A DNA stretch of 64,000 nt, taken from contig NZ_AJVF01000040.1 of assembly GCF_000262045.1 (NCBI RefSeq), forward strand, positions 186,001-250,000, given 5' to 3'. Positions 36,437 to 48,220 of the stretch are shown piece after piece (the first letter of the stretch is position 1; every line of letters starts with the position of its first letter). The stretch is from Bacillus siamensis KCTC 13613. GTDB lineage: Bacteria; Bacillota; Bacilli; Bacillales; Bacillaceae. The position numbers and the translations under genes are program-made. The notes under the pieces are model-generated. The model made no database searches, had not been told where the DNA came from, and saw nothing but the letters and a program-made list of their open reading frames with translations.

Positions 36437-38179
36437 TTATTTCGTTTTTTCCACTATGGCATCCACCGTTTTCATGACGGCTTCAGATAATGCGGCAAGA
36501 CGCTGTTCACTGTCTTGTAAAGAAGTTCCCTTCACTGCGAAATAGAACTTGACTTTCGGCTCCGTTCCGGATGGGCGGAGGCAGAACCAAGAGCCGTCTT
36601 CAAGGAAATATTTCAGGACATTTGACTTCGGCAGATCAATATCTTCTTCACGATGATCGGCAAATACAGTCCGTTTTCCCGTTGAATAGTCTTCAGCCTG
36701 CGTGATTTGTTTTCCGGCCATCTGCTTCGGCGGATCGTTTCGGAATGAAGTCAGGATAGCGGAAATCTGCTCTGCTCCCTGTTTTCCTTTTAACGTCAAT
36801 GACTTCAAGCCTTCACGGTAATATCCATATTCTTTAAAAATGGACAGCAGCGCGTCATAAAGCGACATGCCCTGCTTTTTATAAAAGGCGCATACTTCGA
36901 CGGCTAACAGCGCAGCCTGGATTGCATCTTTGTCACGCGCAAAATCGCCGATTAAGTAGCCGTAGCTTTCTTCATATCCGAACTGGAACGTGTATTGTCC
37001 GGTTTTTTCATATTCTTTGATCTTTTCACCGATAAATTTGAAGCCCGTCAGCGTATCAACCGTGTCTAAACCGAATGATGAAGCGACGGCGCGGCCCAAT
37101 TCACTCGTAACAATCGTTTTCATGACGACGCCGTTCTCAGGAAGGACGCCTTGTTTTTTCTTTTCAGAAAGCAGGTAGTGCAATAAAAGCGCGCCTGTCT
37201 GGTTCCCCGTCAGCACCGTATACTTGCCTTCACTGTTTTTTGCGGCAATGCCGAGACGGTCGGCATCCGGGTCCGTAGCGACGAGAATATCGGCGTTTTG
37301 TTCTTCTCCCAGCTTAATGGCATATTCGAATGCCGCGTGCTCTTCAGGGTTTGGCGATTTGACCGTTGAAAAATCCGGATCCGGAAGCTCCTGTTCCTTT
37401 ACGACAGTGACGTTTTTGTAACCGAGCGCGTCGAGGCCGCGGCGTACCGGTTTATTCGCCGTGCCGTGCAGCGGAGTGAACACCACGCTCACGTCGACTT
37501 CTTCCGAAAGCTCGGGATGGACGGAGATGGAAGTCAGTTTTTCAGTATAGGGTGTATCAATTTCTTCGCCGATGATCTTAATTAAACCTTTTTCCTTCAG
37601 CGCCTGTTCATCTTCAACTTGAATTGTTAATTCATTTTCAATCGCATTCACTTCTGCAATGACGATGTCCGCTTCTTTCGGCGGCAGCTGTGCCCCGTCA
37701 TCGCCGTACACTTTATATCCGTTATATTCAGGCGGGTTATGGCTGGCCGTCACGACGATACCCGCATAAGCGTTCAGTTCTCTCACCGCAAAAGACAGCT
37801 CAGGCGTCGGGCGGAGCTCATCAAATACGTATGTTTGAATGCCTTGGGAAGCAAGGGTTTTGGCTGCTTCCATCGCAAACTCAGGAGATTTATGACGGGA
37901 GTCGTACGCGATCGCAACGCCTCTTTTTTTCGCTTCTTCTCCTTGTTTTGCGATATACGCAGCAAGCCCGGCGGATGCTTTGCGGACCGTGTAAATGTTC
38001 ATTCTGTTTGTGCCCGGCCCGATTTCTCCTCTCATGCCTCCTGTTCCGAACTCAAGATTTTTGTAGAAAAAGTCTTCCAGCAGCTGCTCGTTTCCTTCTG
38101 CGTCCGCCAATAATTTTTTCAATTCTGAATCTAATTGTTCGGCCTGATTCCAGCGTTCGTAACTCTTACTCCAACTCAT
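36437..38179 (-). CDS. pgcA: PgcA, alpha-phosphoglucomutase
   Basis: A 580-residue alpha-D-phosphohexomutase (YhxB). The catalytic phosphoserine loop is [17 protein letters not shown] near residue 145, the Mg2+ site [11 protein letters not shown], the sugar loop [11 protein letters not shown] and the phosphate-binding C-terminal [14 protein letters not shown]. It converts glucose 6-phosphate to glucose 1-phosphate for UDP-glucose, hence wall teichoic acid and the glucolipid anchor that also regulates division. AGGAGG precedes the ATG at 38179. No other gene shares the transcript visibly. Confidence 0.93.
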   Translation of the reverse strand: MSWSKSYERWNQAEQLDSELKKLLADAEGNEQLLEDFFYKNLEFGTGGMRGEIGPGTNRMNIYTVRKASAGLAAYIAKQGEEAKKRGVAIAYDSRHKSPEFAMEAAKTLASQGIQTYVFDELRPTPELSFAVRELNAYAGIVVTASHNPPEYNGYKVYGDDGAQLPPKEADIVIAEVNAIENELTIQVEDEQALKEKGLIKIIGEEIDTPYTEKLTSISVHPELSEEVDVSVVFTPLHGTANKPVRRGLDALGYKNVTVVKEQELPDPDFSTVKSPNPEEHAAFEYAIKLGEEQNADILVATDPDADRLGIAAKNSEGKYTVLTGNQTGALLLHYLLSEKKKQGVLPENGVVMKTIVTSELGRAVASSFGLDTVDTLTGFKFIGEKIKEYEKTGQYTFQFGYEESYGYLIGDFARDKDAIQAALLAVEVCAFYKKQGMSLYDALLSIFKEYGYYREGLKSLTLKGKQGAEQISAILTSFRNDPPKQMAGKQITQAEDYSTGKRTVFADHREEDIDLPKSNVLKYFLEDGSWFCLRPSGTEPKVKFYFAVKGTSLQDSEQRLAALSEAVMKTVDAIVEKTK

Positions 38180-38274
38180 GTTCGTCCTCCTATAATTTCA
38201 GCTTATGACCATATTTTAATATGAAGCGGCTGTCCGTGTCACTTGATAACTTAACACAGTGCTCTATGTAAAAA

Positions 38275-38308
38275 GAAGGGCTCATGCCTTTTTGGCACAG
38301 CCCTCCGG
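38275..38308 (-). terminator. Terminator after glpD
   Basis: AGGGC / GCCCT and TGCC / GGCA stems with an AAAAA loop, then a T run on the minus strand. Confidence 0.75.
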
Positions 38309-38311
38309 TTA

Positions 38312-39979
38312 TTATTGTTCGAGCGGAACAACTGCATCGTGCAGCAGCGTGTTTAACCACTCGGTATGTTTCGCTTTCGTTTCGTCATCCCATTGGAACC
38401 GGTCGCTCATGTAATCAATCACAGCCGTTTTATACGTCTGCACCCATTTGATGTCGAAGAACAGTCTGCCCGTTCTGCGGACGAAGAAATCAGCAGGTGT
38501 CGCAGCCATCTCTTCTTCAATGCTGTAAGCCGCTTCCGCCAGAATGTGAACCGGAATCTGGCGTTTTGCCGCTTCATCTTTCAGGCCTTCAATCCGGCTG
38601 AATACATTTTCGACGTTAGAGCCGTATCTGATGGCTAACTGTTTAGCTGTTTCCTGTGATAAACCGATTTTCAAACCGTCTTTTGTCTTTGCTTCCACAA
38701 ATGACTCGAAGTTTTTAGAGCCGCCGACATGTCCTCCGGAAATCGGCATCGTCTTCGTCTTACAGCCGCCGAAGTCCTGGCCGCCCTCTTCTTTTAAGCG
38801 GTCGCGGACAAGATCGACAATGTGCTCAGCCATTTTACGGTAGCCCGTCAGTTTTCCTCCGGCGATTGTGATCAAGCCAGATTGAGATGTCCAGATTTCA
38901 TCTTTACGGGAGATCTCAGACGGGTCTTTTCCTTCTTCGTGAATGAGCGGTCTGAGGCCGGCCCAGCTTGATTCAATATCGTCCGCCGTAATATTCAGTT
39001 CCGGGAACATATAATTGATGGAGCTGACGACATAATCACGATCCTGCACCGTCATGCGCGGATGCTCAAGCTTTTGTTTATAAACCGTGTCTGTCGTGCC
39101 CACGTATGTTTTTCCTTCACGCGGAATGGCGAACACCATACGTCCGTCCGGCGTGTCAAAGTACACAGCCTGTTTAAGCGGGAATACGGATTGGTCGAAT
39201 ACGAGATGGACCCCTTTTGTATGCTGGAGATGTTTTCCGCTTTTGCTGTGGTCTTTTTCTCTCAGCTCGTCGACCCACGGACCTGTCGCATTGACGATTT
39301 TTTTGGCGTACACTTTGTATTCCTTGCCTGACAGCAGATCTTCAATTAAAACGCCGACGACTTTTCCTTTTTCATAAAGCAGTTCTTTCACTTTAGAATA
39401 GTTGACAGGCTCCGCACCGAATTTAACGGCTTCTTTCATGACTTCAATCGTCAGTCTCGCGTCGTCCGTCCGGTACTCTACATAGTAGCCTCCGCCTTTT
39501 AAGCCGTCTTTTTTGACGAGCGGTTCTTTTTGCAGCGTTTCTTTTGCAGACAGCATGCTTCTGCGCTCTGATTTTTTTACCCCTGCTAAATAGTCATATA
39601 CACGCAGACCGATGGAAGTAGAGAATGAACCGAATGTGCCTCCTTTATGGAACGGAAGCAGCATCCATTCCGGCGTCGTGACGTGCGGGCCGTTTTCGTA
39701 TACAATGGCACGTTCTTTACCGACTTCAGCCACCATTTTGACTTCGAATTGTTTCAGATAACGCAAACCGCCGTGGACAAGCTTTGTGGATCGGCTTGAT
39801 GTGCCGGCCGCGAAATCCTGCATTTCGCTCAAAGCGACTTTCATTCCCCTTGAAGCAGCGTCAAGCGCCGTACCGGCACCCGTAATGCCTCCGCCTATAA
39901 TAAACAGATCGTATGTTTTTTTAGTCATGTCTTCCAGCATATGATCCCGTTCCAAACTTGAAAATTGGTGATTCATCAT
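38312..39979 (-). CDS. glpD: GlpD, aerobic glycerol-3-phosphate dehydrogenase
   Basis: A 555-residue FAD enzyme, identical in length to B. subtilis GlpD. Dinucleotide-binding motif [20 protein letters not shown] near residue 26, [27 protein letters not shown] and the C-terminal DUF3382-type domain ([16 protein letters not shown]). It oxidises glycerol 3-phosphate to dihydroxyacetone phosphate, passing electrons to menaquinone at the membrane. GGAGGAAA precedes the ATG at 39979. Its leader holds a GlpP-controlled terminator. Confidence 0.95.
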   Translation of the reverse strand: MMNHQFSSLERDHMLEDMTKKTYDLFIIGGGITGAGTALDAASRGMKVALSEMQDFAAGTSSRSTKLVHGGLRYLKQFEVKMVAEVGKERAIVYENGPHVTTPEWMLLPFHKGGTFGSFSTSIGLRVYDYLAGVKKSERRSMLSAKETLQKEPLVKKDGLKGGGYYVEYRTDDARLTIEVMKEAVKFGAEPVNYSKVKELLYEKGKVVGVLIEDLLSGKEYKVYAKKIVNATGPWVDELREKDHSKSGKHLQHTKGVHLVFDQSVFPLKQAVYFDTPDGRMVFAIPREGKTYVGTTDTVYKQKLEHPRMTVQDRDYVVSSINYMFPELNITADDIESSWAGLRPLIHEEGKDPSEISRKDEIWTSQSGLITIAGGKLTGYRKMAEHIVDLVRDRLKEEGGQDFGGCKTKTMPISGGHVGGSKNFESFVEAKTKDGLKIGLSQETAKQLAIRYGSNVENVFSRIEGLKDEAAKRQIPVHILAEAAYSIEEEMAATPADFFVRRTGRLFFDIKWVQTYKTAVIDYMSDRFQWDDETKAKHTEWLNTLLHDAVVPLEQ

Positions 39980-40009
39980 TACGTTTCCTCCTTGTTGTCA
40001 CGGTATAGA

Positions 40010-40062
40010 AAAAGAGACCACAACAGCCAAAGCGCATGTTATCACTTTGGTGCTGTGGTCTC
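40010..40062 (-). promoter_or_regulatory. GlpP-dependent leader terminator of glpD
   Basis: On the minus strand GAGACCACAGC...CCAAAG pairs with CTTTGG...TTGTGGTCTC (about 17 bp) and is followed by a T run, 30 bases before the glpD start. In B. subtilis GlpP with glycerol 3-phosphate lets RNA polymerase read through this hairpin. Confidence 0.88.
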
Positions 40063-40098
40063 TCCTCATCTCAGGACCGTTCCTATTAACTTGTGTTC

Positions 40099-40104
40099 AG
40101 TATA
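40099..40104 (-). promoter_or_regulatory. Probable -10 of glpD
   Basis: TATACT on the minus strand, 37 bases upstream of the leader hairpin and just past the glpK stop. The -35 region (TTTTAA at 40122-40127) is poor. Confidence 0.5.
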
Positions 40105-40117
40105 TCATAATTTTATA

Positions 40118-42452
<2,335 letters not shown>

Positions 42453-42502
42453 CATCATTCCTCCTAAATGACATAATAGCAGGTTTGACAGAGTTATAGA
42501 GA

Positions 42503-42574
42503 ATAAAAAACCCACAACAGACCGCTTTACGCTTTATTGCTTCCGTAAAGAGCTGTTGTGGGTCTCCGGGTCTC
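42503..42574 (-). promoter_or_regulatory. GlpP-dependent leader terminator of glpFK
   Basis: CCCACAACAG pairs with CTGTTGTGGG, and inner TTTACG with CGTAAA, followed by TTTTTT on the minus strand. It shares the CCACA-GC/TGTTGTGG core with the glpD leader hairpin, as expected for a common antiterminator. Confidence 0.88.
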
Positions 42575-42599
42575 CATCACATAGTATTAACCTAGGTCT

Positions 42600-42628
42600 A
42601 TTGTAACAATGGGTGTAAGCGGTGTCAA
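42600..42628 (-). promoter_or_regulatory. Sigma-A promoter of glpFK
   Basis: TTGACA (42623-42628) and TACAAT (42600-42605) with a 17-base spacer on the minus strand. Confidence 0.88.
42614..42627. promoter_or_regulatory. Catabolite-response element (cre) of glpFK
   Basis: TGTAAGCGGTGTCA fits TGWNANCGNTNWCA perfectly and overlaps the -35 hexamer and the glpP stop. CcpA bound here would block initiation. Confidence 0.85.
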
Positions 42629-43200
42629 TCTTTTTTTGTCATAGAATGTTCATATTTAGCCCACAGCTCGGTGTCTGAAGTCGTCACCGCCGTGGCCCCC
42701 GCCTGCAAAGCGTTTTCAACATCCTGCTCCGTGCGGATAAAGCCGCCGGCAAAAATCGGAATGCCCGTCATCTCTTTAATTTCCCGGATTAAAGTCGGAA
42801 CGATGCCCGGGAGGACCTCGATAAAGTCAGGCTTATGCTTCCCGACGAATTCCATGCTCTTTTCCATCGCGCTCGTATCCAAGAGAAACAGACGCTGGAT
42901 CGCATATATTTTCTTTTGTTTCGCTTTGACGATGACGGCCGATCTCGTTGAAATGATGCCGGCGGGCCGGATGTCCTGACAAATGAACTCCGCCCCGTAT
43001 TCATCATGCTTAATGCCGTGAATTAAATCGACGTGAACCATCAGGTGTTTTCCGTGTTTTTTCGCTTCATTCACGACACCTTTTAATTGACCAAGGTGAA
43101 TATCTAAAATAACGCCGTATAAGAACGGACTTTCTAAAAATGCATCGAATTGCTTCATGTTCCGGATAGCCGGTAAAATCTGCTGGTTGTGAAAACTCAT
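42625..43200 (-). CDS. glpP: GlpP, glycerol-3-phosphate-responsive antiterminator
   Basis: A 191-residue TIM-barrel-like antiterminator. Conserved segments are [45 protein letters not shown] and [29 protein letters not shown] (phosphate-binding loops). With glycerol 3-phosphate it binds the glpFK and glpD leaders and lets transcription pass. AAGGAG precedes the ATG at 43200, only 16 bases after yhxA, so it may also be read from the yhxA promoter. Confidence 0.94.
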   Translation of the reverse strand: MSFHNQQILPAIRNMKQFDAFLESPFLYGVILDIHLGQLKGVVNEAKKHGKHLMVHVDLIHGIKHDEYGAEFICQDIRPAGIISTRSAVIVKAKQKKIYAIQRLFLLDTSAMEKSMEFVGKHKPDFIEVLPGIVPTLIREIKEMTGIPIFAGGFIRTEQDVENALQAGATAVTTSDTELWAKYEHSMTKKD

Positions 43201-43216
43201 GTTTTACTCCTTTACA

Positions 43217-44560
43217 TTAAAAATCAATGCTCAGCACGCTTTCTTTGACCGTCGAAATGATGAAACAAAGCTCCTCGTCAGAAAGGCAGAAAGGCGGTGA
43301 AAGCTGAATAACATTATTATATCCCGCTGCGGTATCGCCATTTTTCCCGACGAGCAGGCCTTTTTTCTTACAGGCGGTGATGACGTGCTGGACAGCGGCG
43401 GCATCAGCGGGTTCTTTCGTGATTTTGTCCTTTACGAGCTCGATGCCGGCAAGAAGGCCCTTTCCCCGTACATCTCCGACCGCGGGATGTTCTCTGAGCG
43501 GCTGAAGCTCCCGGAGCAGCCTTTCGCCAAGCTCACGGGAACGGGCGATCAGATTTTCATCCTCCATCAATTGCAGGTTCTTCAAAGCAAGGGCGCAGGC
43601 TGCCGGATTGCCTCCGAATGTATTCACGTGCCGGAAACGGCCGTACGGCTCACCGTCCGAATACGCTTCAAAAATCTCCCGTTTCACTGCCGTCGCCGAC
43701 AGCGGCAGGTAAGCGCTCGTGATGCCTTTTGCCATTGTGACGATGTCCGGTGAAACGCCGTAATGCTGAAATCCGAACGGCTCTCCCGTGCGGCCGAAAC
43801 CGCAGATGACTTCATCACTGATAAGCAGCGCGCCGTGGCGTCGGCAAATGTCCTCTACCTTTGCCATATACCCGTCTGGGGGCATCAGTATACCTCCGCC
43901 TGTAATAATCGGTTCCATAATAACGCCGGCAATCGTTTCGCTTAATTCCCACGTCATGATCCGGTCGATTTCATGTGCGCTTTCCAATGTGTCAGCATCG
44001 GCGGGATTCCGATAGAGATCAGGCGGCGCCGCATGCAAAAATCCTTGGGAGAGCGGCTCGTATTTGTATTTTCTCTGCGCCTGGCCGGTAGCGGCGAGCG
44101 CCCCCATCGTATTGCCGTGATAGCCCCTGTACCGGGAGATGAATTTGAAGCGGCTGTGATCGCCGTTTTCAATGTGGTATTGGCGGGCAATTTTGAACGC
44201 GGTTTCATTTGCTTCCGATCCGCTGTTGGAAAAGAAGATTACATAATCGCCGCCGAGCCATTCATTCAGTTTTTCCGCAAGCTCAATCGCAGGTTGATGG
44301 CTTTGGGTCAGCGGATAATAAGGAAGCTCCTTCAATTGGCTGTAAGCCGCATCGGCAAGCTCCATTCTCCCGTATCCGATATTGACGCACCATAGTCCTG
44401 ACATGCCGTCCAAATACCGCCTGCCGTCAATGTCCGTAACCCAGGCGCCTTCCCCTTTTTGGACGATTATGCTGTCATCCGGCTCCGCCCCTTTCATCGC
44501 GTGCCAAATCAGCTCTTTATCCTTTTGTTTGAGTGACTGATTTTTTTGTACATGTTCCAC
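43217..44560 (-). CDS. yhxA: YhxA, class III aminotransferase
   Basis: A 447-residue PLP enzyme of the omega-amino-acid/DAPA aminotransferase group. Visible marks: YLDGMSGLWCVNIGYGR, SNSGSEANETAFKIARQYH, RYRGYHGNT, ISDEVICGFGRTG (PLP Asp) and the lysine in TMAKGITSAYLPLSA. Substrate unknown; BioA/BioK-like function is possible. I choose GTG at 44560 (AAAGGGAG nine bases upstream), equal to the B. subtilis start MEHV; an ATG at 44569 abuts the site. Confidence 0.87.
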   Translation of the reverse strand: MEHVQKNQSLKQKDKELIWHAMKGAEPDDSIIVQKGEGAWVTDIDGRRYLDGMSGLWCVNIGYGRMELADAAYSQLKELPYYPLTQSHQPAIELAEKLNEWLGGDYVIFFSNSGSEANETAFKIARQYHIENGDHSRFKFISRYRGYHGNTMGALAATGQAQRKYKYEPLSQGFLHAAPPDLYRNPADADTLESAHEIDRIMTWELSETIAGVIMEPIITGGGILMPPDGYMAKVEDICRRHGALLISDEVICGFGRTGEPFGFQHYGVSPDIVTMAKGITSAYLPLSATAVKREIFEAYSDGEPYGRFRHVNTFGGNPAACALALKNLQLMEDENLIARSRELGERLLRELQPLREHPAVGDVRGKGLLAGIELVKDKITKEPADAAAVQHVITACKKKGLLVGKNGDTAAGYNNVIQLSPPFCLSDEELCFIISTVKESVLSIDF

Positions 44561-44653
44561 ACCGCTCATCTCCCTTTCAATATCATTGCACTGTATCGAA
44601 AGCTGCCCGGCTTCTGACGCCGATTCTCTTGGTGAAGTTTTCCTCTTAATAAG

Positions 44654-44682
44654 AATATAAAGGCGCGGCATGGGCGAGTCAA
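44654..44682 (-). promoter_or_regulatory. Sigma-A promoter of yhxA (and glpP)
   Basis: TTGACT (44677-44682) and TATATT (44654-44659), 17-base spacer, about 95 bases before the yhxA start. Confidence 0.65.
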
Positions 44683-44695
44683 TAAAGCGGCAGCA

Positions 44696-44724
44696 ATTAA
44701 AAAAACGCTTTCTCCCAGAAAGCG
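44696..44724 (-). terminator. Second terminator downstream of yhcX
   Basis: CGCTTTCT / AGAAAGCG stem with a GGG loop and a seven-T run on the minus strand. It lies 55 bases beyond the yhcX terminator and upstream of the yhxA promoter, so it ends read-through or a short separate transcript. Confidence 0.78.
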
Positions 44725-44776
44725 AAAGGGCTACAAGAGCATATCCCGAAACCGGGGACGGTGCAAGTATTTTTAT

Positions 44777-44810
44777 AAAAAAACCCGCTCCTTAAACCGG
44801 AGCGGGCTTT
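44777..44810 (-). terminator. Terminator after yhcX
   Basis: CCCGCTCC / GGAGCGGG stem followed by TTTTTTT on the minus strand. Confidence 0.87.
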
Positions 44811-44812
44811 CT

Positions 44813-46351
44813 TCATTTAAGATGCGTAATCCGGTAGATGTCTTTGCGCCGGTCTTTCAGCTGGCGCACGGTTCCGTTTTCACGCTGTCTTCTTAAAATT
44901 TCAAGGTCAACGTCCCCGATCACAACCATTTCGATATTCGGGTTCGTTTCACCGACGATTCCGTCTCTGGCAAATTCAAAATCAGACGGAGCAAAAATGG
45001 CTGACTGTGCGTATTGAATGTCCATATTTTCTGTTTGCGGCAGGTTCCCGACCGTACCTGAGATGACAGTGTAAATTTGGTTTTCAACCGCTCTCGCCTG
45101 AGAGCAGTATCTTACGCGCAAGTAGCCTTGGCGGTCTTCAGTGCAGAACGGCGTAAAGATAATTTTCGCCCCTTGATCCGCGGCAATTCTCGCAAGCTCC
45201 GGAAATTCGATATCGTAGCAGATCTGAATGGCGATCTTTCCGCAGTCCGTATCAAATACGCGCACTCTGTCTCCGGCGCTGATGCCCCACCATTTCCGCT
45301 CATTCGGCGTAATGTGAAGCTTATATTGTTTTTCAATCGTGCCGTCACGTCTGAATAAGTAAGCGATGTTATAAATTTTCCCTTCTTCTTCAACGAAATG
45401 GGAGCCGCCGATGATGTTGACATTATATTTCACCGCGAGATCTGTAAAGAGGCTGATATAGTCCTCTGTATATTCGGTAATCCTCTGAATGGCAAGGCTC
45501 GGAGAACGCTCCTCGAGGAAGGACATGAGCTGCGTCGTGAAAATCTCCGGAAATACCGCGAAATCAGATCTTGCATCGGAAGCCACATCCACATAATATT
45601 CAACCTGATTGGCAAATTCCTCGAAGGAATAAATCTTTTTCATTTCATACTGGATGACGCAAATACGCACCGGAAATGCCGATTTGTAATAGCGCTTCGA
45701 CTGCGGCAGGTAATCGACATTGTTCCATTCCATTAATGTCGCATATTTAATGGACGCGGTGTCATCCGGGAGATAATTCGGATTGATCCGCATGAGCGTA
45801 AATCCGTTCATCAGCTGGAAGGAAAGCACCGGATCATAAATCTGATGGCGCGTCACCTGTTCGACATAGGCTCTCGCCGTCATTTCTTCCGCATATTTAT
45901 GGTAATTCGGAATCCGCCCGCCGATAATGATGCTTTTCAGGTTTAATCGTCTCGCCAGGTCTTTTCTCGCTTCATACAGCCGATGTCCGATCTTCATCCG
46001 TCTGTACGCCGGATGCACCATCACTTCAATTCCGTACAGGTTCATTCCGTCCGGATTGTGGTTCGTGATGTAACCGTCGTCTGTAATGTCCTGCCATGTG
46101 TGGCGGTCATCGTATTCATCGAAATTGATGATCAGGCTGGAGCATGATCCGATAATTTCCCCTTCATACTCGGCGCAAAACTGACCTTCCGGAAAATGCG
46201 CGAGATGGCTGATTAAATGCTCAGGCTCCCAAGGCTCCATCCCCGGGAAACAATCCTTTTGCAGCTCAATAATTTTGTTGATATCTTTCTCTTCCATGTT
46301 CCGTATGACCATTTTCTTTTCAAAACGGGTCAGATCAAGTTTCTCAGACAA
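44813..46351 (-). CDS. yhcX: YhcX, GNAT plus carbon-nitrogen hydrolase fusion
   Basis: A 512-residue two-domain protein. Residues about 15-190 form a GNAT N-acetyltransferase (GIEVMVHPAYRRMKIGHRLYEARKDLARR, acetyl-CoA loop), and 225-500 a nitrilase-superfamily amidohydrolase with the Glu-Lys-Cys triad: FPEIF, the lysine in YKLHITPNE, and the cysteine in IQICYDIEFPE. This resembles enzymes acting on amides of biogenic or metabolite-repair substrates; the substrate is unknown. Start is TTG at 46351 behind AGGGGG. It overlaps yhcW by eight bases. Confidence 0.87.
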   Translation of the reverse strand: MSEKLDLTRFEKKMVIRNMEEKDINKIIELQKDCFPGMEPWEPEHLISHLAHFPEGQFCAEYEGEIIGSCSSLIINFDEYDDRHTWQDITDDGYITNHNPDGMNLYGIEVMVHPAYRRMKIGHRLYEARKDLARRLNLKSIIIGGRIPNYHKYAEEMTARAYVEQVTRHQIYDPVLSFQLMNGFTLMRINPNYLPDDTASIKYATLMEWNNVDYLPQSKRYYKSAFPVRICVIQYEMKKIYSFEEFANQVEYYVDVASDARSDFAVFPEIFTTQLMSFLEERSPSLAIQRITEYTEDYISLFTDLAVKYNVNIIGGSHFVEEEGKIYNIAYLFRRDGTIEKQYKLHITPNERKWWGISAGDRVRVFDTDCGKIAIQICYDIEFPELARIAADQGAKIIFTPFCTEDRQGYLRVRYCSQARAVENQIYTVISGTVGNLPQTENMDIQYAQSAIFAPSDFEFARDGIVGETNPNIEMVVIGDVDLEILRRQRENGTVRQLKDRRKDIYRITHLK

Positions 46352-47033
46352 TGCCGCTTCCCCCTGCCGATTCGTTTTGATTGTTCAAGCGCTGTAAAAG
46401 TAATTCAAGTTCCATTTCCGCCATCGATTCGAGTCTGTGATCGTATTCTTCAAACAACAGGGTGCTTGTTACCTTATTCGGTACGATCACACATTTCATG
46501 CCGGCGCGTTTGGCTGCGATTGAGCCATTGACGGAATCCTCAAAGGCAAGACATTCGGAAGGTTCGACGCCTAAATGTTCCGCCGCTTTCAAATAGAGTT
46601 CCGGATTCGGCTTCACTTCTTCTACGTCATCCGCCGTCTGAATCACTTCAAATTCATCAAACAGGCCTAACTCCTTCAGATGGCCCGACACCCATTTGAA
46701 ATCTGAGCTTGAAGCAAGCCCCACTTTCAATCCTAATTCTTTCGCCGCGGCTAAATAAGCCTCCACCCCGGGACGCGCCGTTTCCGTTTTCATCCGCTGT
46801 TGGAAGCGTGCGCGCCTGATCGCCGTCAGTTCGTCGTGATCGAGCTTTCTTCCCAGCTGCTCCTCTAAATACGCGAACGGCTTAAATCCCGCGGCCGTTC
46901 CGATTACCTTTCCCCAGACAGATAAAGGCAATGTCGATCCGTGTTCTTCAAACATTTCTTGCAGCACTTCATATTCATGGGTTTCTGTATCTAAAATTAA
47001 CCCGTCAAAATCAAAGATTAATGCTTTTATCAC
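46344..47033 (-). CDS. yhcW: YhcW, HAD-superfamily phosphatase
   Basis: A 229-residue HAD subfamily I phosphatase or beta-phosphoglucomutase-like protein. Motif I IFDFDGLILDTE (nucleophile Asp), cap domain about 20-85, motif II LASSS, motif III lysine in VKPNPELYLKA, and motif IV FEDSVNGSIAAKRAG. Substrate unknown. GTG start at 47033 with AAAGGAG upstream. It heads the two-gene unit with yhcX and may be a little longer at the C terminus than its B. subtilis counterpart. Confidence 0.87.
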   Translation of the reverse strand: MIKALIFDFDGLILDTETHEYEVLQEMFEEHGSTLPLSVWGKVIGTAAGFKPFAYLEEQLGRKLDHDELTAIRRARFQQRMKTETARPGVEAYLAAAKELGLKVGLASSSDFKWVSGHLKELGLFDEFEVIQTADDVEEVKPNPELYLKAAEHLGVEPSECLAFEDSVNGSIAAKRAGMKCVIVPNKVTSTLLFEEYDHRLESMAEMELELLLQRLNNQNESAGGSGIV

Positions 47034-47125
47034 TGCTTACAGCTCCTTTAGTTAACGTACTGTGACCTATGTATACACTATACCGTGAATTTCTTCCGCG
47101 TTCAAAATGTAACAATCGGACGGAA

Positions 47126-47156
47126 AGAAGAGCCTGCATGAATGCAAGCTCTCTTG
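47126..47156 (-). terminator. Weak terminator after yhcV
   Basis: AGAGC(T)TGCA / TGCA(G)GCTCT stem; the T tract is short (TCTTT). Confidence 0.5.
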
Positions 47157-47161
47157 ATCCG

Positions 47162-47584
47162 TTACTGTGAGTTTTGGCTGGAAATATTAGAAAGAGCTGC
47201 TCCCGCAGACTCGTTTGAACGCTGATCGACCGCTAAGTCTCCAAGCGCAACGATCCCGACCAAATGATTTTGATCAACAATGGGAAGGCGGCGGATTTGG
47301 TGTTGGGCCATCAGGTGTGACGCCTCTTCAAGACTCATCTCCGGGTTTCCGGATACTACTTTAGAAGACATCACGTGCGAAACAGGTGTTTGGCCGTCGC
47401 GGCCTTGAGCCGTTGTTCTCAATGCGATATCACGGTCTGTCAGCATTCCTTTTAATTCCCCTCCGTCAACGACGGGAATCGCTCCGACATTATGCTGATG
47501 CATCAGCGCGGCCGCTTCCTGAATCGTTTGATTGGGAGAAACGGTAGCCACGTGGGTAGTCATTGATTGTTTGATTGAACTCAT
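47162..47584 (-). CDS. yhcV: YhcV, twin-CBS-domain protein
   Basis: A 140-residue protein of two CBS motifs (about 8-60: MTTHVATVSPNQTIQEAAALM, GMLTDRDIALR; about 72-125: VMSSKVVSGNPEMSLEEASHLM, VGIVALGDLAV). It should bind adenine nucleotides as a small cytoplasmic sensor; in B. subtilis it is a general-stress or sporulation-associated protein of unknown partner. ATG at 47584 with AAAGGGG nine bases upstream gives exactly the B. subtilis length. Confidence 0.87.
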   Translation of the reverse strand: MSSIKQSMTTHVATVSPNQTIQEAAALMHQHNVGAIPVVDGGELKGMLTDRDIALRTTAQGRDGQTPVSHVMSSKVVSGNPEMSLEEASHLMAQHQIRRLPIVDQNHLVGIVALGDLAVDQRSNESAGAALSNISSQNSQ

Positions 47585-47683
47585 TGTAAAGCACCCCTTT
47601 CGCCATTTATTATGCTCGGGGATTTGTCTCATTATAAAGGGAGTTAGAGGAAAGAAATTGTGGTATCATGTCAAAGAAGCAAA

Positions 47684-47709
47684 AAAGAGCCTGTAAAAAG
47701 GCTCTTTAC
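47684..47709 (-). terminator. Terminator after yhcU
   Basis: AAAGAGCC / GGCTCTTT stem, T run on the minus strand. Confidence 0.8.
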
Positions 47710-47714
47710 ATCCA

Positions 47715-48110
47715 TCAGATCAGCCTTCTGTGACCGCAGGCTTCTGATTCGGCTCCTGTCTCGAAATCATCATAGGTAAACGGAAAATTCATTCCGCAAT
47801 CATTCAGCAAAGCGCAATTTTTATCAAACAGCGCACGCTCTTTGGCATCATATACCGCGTGCGGCTTTGACAGCATGATATGTACCGTTTGCAGACAAGC
47901 CATAATTTGAAATGCTTCTTTTAACGTTCCTTGGTAAAGTTGGTTTTGTAAAGACAATACGCCCCTTTTTTTAAAGCGCTGAATTTCCAGTTCGGAGAAA
48001 TAAAGAGGAAAGACATTTTGGAACAATTCAGAGGAAAGCTCTTGTATCGCGCTTTCTTGTCCGTCAGTCGCTGCGTTGACAATTCTCACATCAATCACCT
48101 TTCTTGCCAT
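47715..48110 (-). CDS. yhcU: YhcU, 131-residue protein (DUF5365)
   Basis: A 131-residue cytoplasmic protein, same length as B. subtilis YhcU. It starts MARKVIDVRIVN, is predicted mostly helical in the middle (IQELSSELFQNVFPLYFSELEIQRFKK) and ends with a Cys/His-containing tail (ESEACGHRRLI). No catalytic motif is recognised. ATG at 48110 with AAGGA upstream; the longer frame to 48143 lacks a site. Confidence 0.78.
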   Translation of the reverse strand: MARKVIDVRIVNAATDGQESAIQELSSELFQNVFPLYFSELEIQRFKKRGVLSLQNQLYQGTLKEAFQIMACLQTVHIMLSKPHAVYDAKERALFDKNCALLNDCGMNFPFTYDDFETGAESEACGHRRLI

Positions 48111-48220
48111 GTGAATATCCTTAATCTTTATCAAGAATAGCACAGAAAAAAACGCGAAAGCTAAGGTAAGTGTTTCCTATTGAAACAGCCGCTTTCCGCT
48201 TGAAAAAGGAGCTTTATGAT

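Noticed and set aside
37690..38208. A 172-codon frame opposite pgcA
   Set aside because: Antisense to the conserved phosphoglucomutase, with no ribosome site.
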